DNA from: an uncultured Bacteroides sp.
GTDB lineage: Bacteria > Bacteroidota > Bacteroidia > Bacteroidales > Bacteroidaceae
NCBI GenBank assembly: GCA_905198575.1
Contig: CAJKDC010000068.1
Location: 1 to 15,977 of the forward strand
Reading direction: 5' to 3'
DNA: 15,977 nt
Shown here: in pieces, positions 13,380 to 15,977 of the stretch
Layout: every line of letters starts with the position of its first letter
Numbering within the stretch: position 1 is the stretch's first letter
Notes under the pieces: model-generated
The model's input: only the letters and a program-made list of their open reading frames with translations
The model's database searches: none
Told to the model about the DNA's origin: nothing
Made by a program: the position numbers and the translations under genes

Positions 13380-14236
13380 TTCTTTGCAATTCTTTTCGCT
13401 AATAAATTCAAACATAATACAAAGGTGAGCAGGAACAGAGAAGCTCCCCAGATAAGGCTCTGCAAGTTAGGGTCGTTGAAAAATTCCCAAATCAGCAAAG
13501 GTACGGCCGACATAGGTTTACCCATATTCCAACTGATGGCTGCACCACCCAGTGCAGTAAACATCAATGGAGCTGTTTCACCGACTACACGGGATATTGC
13601 CAGCAGAATACCAGTAAAAATACTACCGAAAGCCGACGGCAACATCACTTGCAGCATCACTCTCCAATAGCTTCCTCCCAAAGCCAGACCGGCCTCTTTC
13701 AATGTATCGGGAAGAATCTTCATGGTTTCCTCTGTAGAACGGATAATCAAAGGAAGCATCATGATGAACAATGCCACACTACCTGCAAAAGCAGAATAAC
13801 CTTTCATGGGCACAACCACCCATATATATGTAATAATACCTATGATAATAGAAGGGGTTCCCTGCAGAAGGTCGGTCAGATAGCTGACCAGCGTCGCAAA
13901 CCAGTTACCTTTGTATTCCGAAAGACAGATACCACAGAAGATACCTACAGGAATTGCAACTATCGCTGCCAGAAAAAGCATCAGGAAAGTACCTACAATA
14001 CCATTGGCAATACCACCCGGAATTGTTTCTCCTGCCTGCATGGCCATCATAGCCTTATAAGCATTCGGGGTTGCCTCGGTAAGGAAAGACCATCCCAGCT
14101 GTTCCCATCCCTTAATCAGGACTTCGCCTAATATCGCAAGCAAAGGAATGGCAGTCAGACCAGAAAGAATGCATACTACCCAATAAAGCAGGTTGTTTTT
14201 AAAAATACGGAATCTTAATTTACTATCTTGTACCAT
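13367..14236 (-). CDS. pstA: Phosphate ABC transporter permease PstA
   Basis: PstA is one of the two membrane subunits of the PstSCAB phosphate importer. The 289-residue protein has about six hydrophobic segments, the first at about 16-38. It has the cytoplasmic EAA loop that contacts PstB, EAGLALGGSYWRVMLQVMLPSAFGSIFTG (181-209, shown by its key residues E181, A182, G207), and the SRVVGETAPL motif (215-224) typical of PstA. The TDLLQGTPSIIIGI segment (121-134) matches the conserved PstA/PstC pore region. It starts 18 bases after the pstC stop and overlaps pstB by 13 bases, in the normal pstC-pstA-pstB order. Confidence 0.95.
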   Translation of the reverse strand: MVQDSKLRFRIFKNNLLYWVVCILSGLTAIPLLAILGEVLIKGWEQLGWSFLTEATPNAYKAMMAMQAGETIPGGIANGIVGTFLMLFLAAIVAIPVGIFCGICLSEYKGNWFATLVSYLTDLLQGTPSIIIGIITYIWVVVPMKGYSAFAGSVALFIMMLPLIIRSTEETMKILPDTLKEAGLALGGSYWRVMLQVMLPSAFGSIFTGILLAISRVVGETAPLMFTALGGAAISWNMGKPMSAVPLLIWEFFNDPNLQSLIWGASLFLLTFVLCLNLLAKRIAKKWKI

Positions 14237-14254
14237 ATTCAGAACATCATTTAA

Positions 14255-15112
14255 TTACACATGCTGGGCACGGCGTATCAATACTTTTCCTATCATGTTG
14301 ATAATTGCTGTAATAAGGAACAGAAGCAGTCCGATGGCAATCAACGATGACAACTTGAGTCCGTCAGCTTCTCCAAACTGGTTGGCAATGATACTGGCCA
14401 TTGTGTTTCCCGTCGTACGCAGTGTGTCTGGCATCTGGTTTGTATTACCAATCAGCATGGTTACCGTCATGGTTTCTCCCAAAGCACGGCCAATCGCCAA
14501 AATATATGCCGAGAAAATACCTGAACCGGCCATCGGGAAAATTACTCGTCTGATCACTTCAGCACGGGTAGCTCCCATTGCATACGCACCTTCCTTCAAG
14601 TCAGAAGGAACCATTTTAATAAATTCCGAACTCAGTGAAGCTGCATACGGCACAATCATAATGGCCAATACAAAGGCTGCTGTCAAAATTCCGGAACCTT
14701 GCGGAGAAAGATTCAGATGCATAAATACGTGACGCAATGCATAAAAACCCCACAAACCGTAAATGATTGATGGAATACCGGCCAGCAAATCGGTAACAGT
14801 ACTCAATATGGTAGCGATTTTCTTTCCTCGGAAGTATTCACCTGTAAACAGTGCCACAGGCAACGAGAAAGGAATACACATCAGCAAAGCCAATGCCGTA
14901 GTAAGCAGCGTTCCTGTAATGAACGGCAATGCACCATAACTTTCCTTACCGGCTGTTGTCACCCAATCGTCAGAAAAAATAAAGTTCCAGAAGCCAAAGT
15001 GCTCGAAAGCACCAGAGGCATCATTGGTAAGGGAGTAGATAATTCCCCCACCAATGACCGGTATAACAACCGCCGAAAGTATCAGTAATGCGCGGAATAT
15101 TTTGTCCTGCAT
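14255..15112 (-). CDS. pstC: Phosphate ABC transporter permease PstC
   Basis: PstC is the second membrane subunit of the phosphate importer. The 285-residue protein has about six membrane segments, the first at about 8-27. It has a periplasmic loop before LPFITGTLLTTALALL (62-77), the TDLLAGIPSIIYGLWGFY segment (107-124), an EAA loop beginning at E174 (EGAYAMGATRAEVIRRV) and the GRALGETMTV motif (208-217) seen in PstC. The short length without a large inserted periplasmic domain is normal for Bacteroidetes PstC. It starts 15 bases after the pstS stop and is followed after 18 bases by pstA, so one polycistronic mRNA is likely. Confidence 0.95.
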   Translation of the reverse strand: MQDKIFRALLILSAVVIPVIGGGIIYSLTNDASGAFEHFGFWNFIFSDDWVTTAGKESYGALPFITGTLLTTALALLMCIPFSLPVALFTGEYFRGKKIATILSTVTDLLAGIPSIIYGLWGFYALRHVFMHLNLSPQGSGILTAAFVLAIMIVPYAASLSSEFIKMVPSDLKEGAYAMGATRAEVIRRVIFPMAGSGIFSAYILAIGRALGETMTVTMLIGNTNQMPDTLRTTGNTMASIIANQFGEADGLKLSSLIAIGLLLFLITAIINMIGKVLIRRAQHV

Positions 15113-15127
15113 AAACTATTTCGATTT

Positions 15128-15977
15128 TTATTTAAGAATAGGTTGTCCGTTGAATGTAACCTCTTTCAGGTTCTGAAGGCTCTTTTCGATTGCGCTCTTT
15201 GGCAGTGGAGCATAGTGTACAGTTTCAGTTGTTTTCTGAACCGGCTCGCTCAACATATACTGAAGCATGTCCAAAGTAGCCTGAGCTTGTTCCATTGTAC
15301 GGTCAGAGTAGCTCTGTTCTTTATAGATAAGCAACCAAGTGAAACAGCTGATAGGATAAGCACCTGCAGCGTCTGCATTGGTAATAGAGCAACGTGTATC
15401 CTGCGGAATTTCACCGGCAGCTGCTGCCGAGATACTTGCTGTAGAAGGAGTTACCAGTTCACCGCGAGTATTTACAATACTTGCATAAGGAATTTTCTGT
15501 GCAAATGCATATTCAGAACCGATATAACCGATTGAATAAGGAGTCTGACGGATAATACCAGCTACACCCGGATTACCTTTTGCAGCCTGACCTACTTTAA
15601 AGTCAACTGTTTTTCCTGCACCAAAATTGTTTTTCCAGTCTTCGCTTACCCTGCTCAAATAATCGGTAAATACGAAAGTTGTACCACTACCATCCGAGCG
15701 GTATGCCGGGATGATTTTCTTGGCAGGAAGTTTTACATCCGGATTCAGTTTCTGCAGACGTTCATCGTTCCAGCCTGTGATTTTGCCGCTATAGATGTCT
15801 GCAATAACATCTCCCGAAAGATTCAAAGCTACCACATCCGGCAAATTATAAGCCAAAACAACAGCACCCATACAAGTCGGGATATGTACTACTGGTTTCA
15901 TTTCAGCCATTTCCTTGTCGCTCAGGAAAGCGTCGCTACCTGCAAAGTCTACAATACCGTCTTTCAGGTTGCGGACA
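15128..15977 (-). CDS. pstS: Phosphate ABC transporter substrate-binding protein PstS (N-terminus beyond window)
   Basis: PstS is the periplasmic phosphate-binding protein that delivers phosphate to PstC/PstA. The open frame runs to the right edge without a start. The part outside the methionine at 15910 reads VRNLKDGIVDFAGSDAFLSD, which contains the PstS phosphate-site motif DFAGSD, so 15910 is an internal Met and the N-terminus with its signal peptide lies beyond the window. About 282 residues are visible. Other PstS signatures are VVALNLSGDVIADIYSGKITGWND, the phosphate-contacting RSDGSGTTFVFTDYL stretch and GNPGVAGIIRQTPYSIGYIG. The C-terminus LKEVTFNGQPILK is complete. PstS leads the operon and, as is usual for phosphate starvation genes, its promoter should be just beyond the right edge. 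Confidence 0.95.
   Translation of the reverse strand, partial: VRNLKDGIVDFAGSDAFLSDKEMAEMKPVVHIPTCMGAVVLAYNLPDVVALNLSGDVIADIYSGKITGWNDERLQKLNPDVKLPAKKIIPAYRSDGSGTTFVFTDYLSRVSEDWKNNFGAGKTVDFKVGQAAKGNPGVAGIIRQTPYSIGYIGSEYAFAQKIPYASIVNTRGELVTPSTASISAAAAGEIPQDTRCSITNADAAGAYPISCFTWLLIYKEQSYSDRTMEQAQATLDMLQYMLSEPVQKTTETVHYAPLPKSAIEKSLQNLKEVTFNGQPILK

Noticed and set aside
13380..13415. Longer PstB start at 13415
   Set aside because: The added 12 residues lie wholly within pstA and do not resemble PstB. The ATG at 13379 fits.
13649..14131. 160-codon open frame on the plus strand inside pstA
   Set aside because: It is antisense to a clear PstA. The composition (many His, Thr, Asn, Arg) is what an antisense reading of a membrane protein gives.
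14193..14732. 179-codon plus-strand open frame antisense to pstC
   Set aside because: It shadows PstC and its product shows no recognisable domain.
15128..15910. Complete 260-residue protein starting at the Met at 15910
   Set aside because: The frame stays open to the edge, and the upstream residues include the DFAGSD phosphate-site motif. It is a truncated PstS, with no start in the window.
1..15977. CRISPR array, tRNA, transposon or phage remnants
   Set aside because: No spaced direct repeats, clover-leaf sequence, transposase-like protein or terminal inverted repeats of mobile type were found.

Overview
The window looks like core chromosome from a gut-type member of the Bacteroidales (Bacteroides/Phocaeicola-like). 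Three things suggest this. The protein families are typical of that group, such as the lumazine synthase, the RecF plus DUF721 pair and the small lipoprotein. The base composition is AT-rich. Intergenic regions repeatedly carry the Bacteroidetes -7 promoter element TAnnTTTG instead of sigma70-type boxes. The genus is an inference; no rRNA or other marker gene is present. I see no tRNA, rRNA, CRISPR array, insertion sequence or phage gene, and no gene-free stretch longer than about 190 bases.

Left part (1-1460): ribH (lumazine synthase) and a membrane-anchored TPR protein, both on the minus strand, separated by a rho-independent terminator. At the extreme left is a well-spaced promoter firing leftward out of the window. 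Plus-strand block (1461-2863): recF translationally coupled to a small DUF721/DciA-like gene.

Minus-strand cluster (2850-8735), in transcription order: a Crp/Fnr-family regulator, an M3 oligopeptidase (Dcp type), a small lipoprotein, dCMP deaminase, an S41 C-terminal processing protease and 5-formyltetrahydrofolate cyclo-ligase. The genes are tightly packed, with several overlaps, so they are probably one or two transcripts. The cluster ends by overlapping the convergent DUF721 gene. The regulator and the divergent marC-type membrane protein gene share a 180-base spacer with two nested dyads and a 15-bp perfect inverted repeat around the marC promoter.

Centre right (8916-12419): marC (plus strand) converges on an unusual amidophosphoribosyltransferase (PurF) homologue, with a shared bidirectional terminator between them. 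Upstream of that homologue is a CNNM/CBS/CorC (hemolysin-family) membrane protein. The PurF homologue lacks the N-terminal nucleophilic cysteine and the usual oxyanion-hole sequence of the glutaminase domain. It keeps the PRPP loop and the cysteines that bind an iron-sulfur cluster in Bacillus-type PurF.

Right part (12554-15977): the high-affinity phosphate transporter pstS (cut by the window edge), pstC, pstA and pstB in one operon. It closes with a terminator directly after pstB and has no phoU.

Most of the window is ordinary housekeeping content. The items most worth a second look are the PurF homologue, the inverted repeats in the crp-marC spacer, and the 98-base out-of-frame overlap between the S41 protease and the cyclo-ligase.
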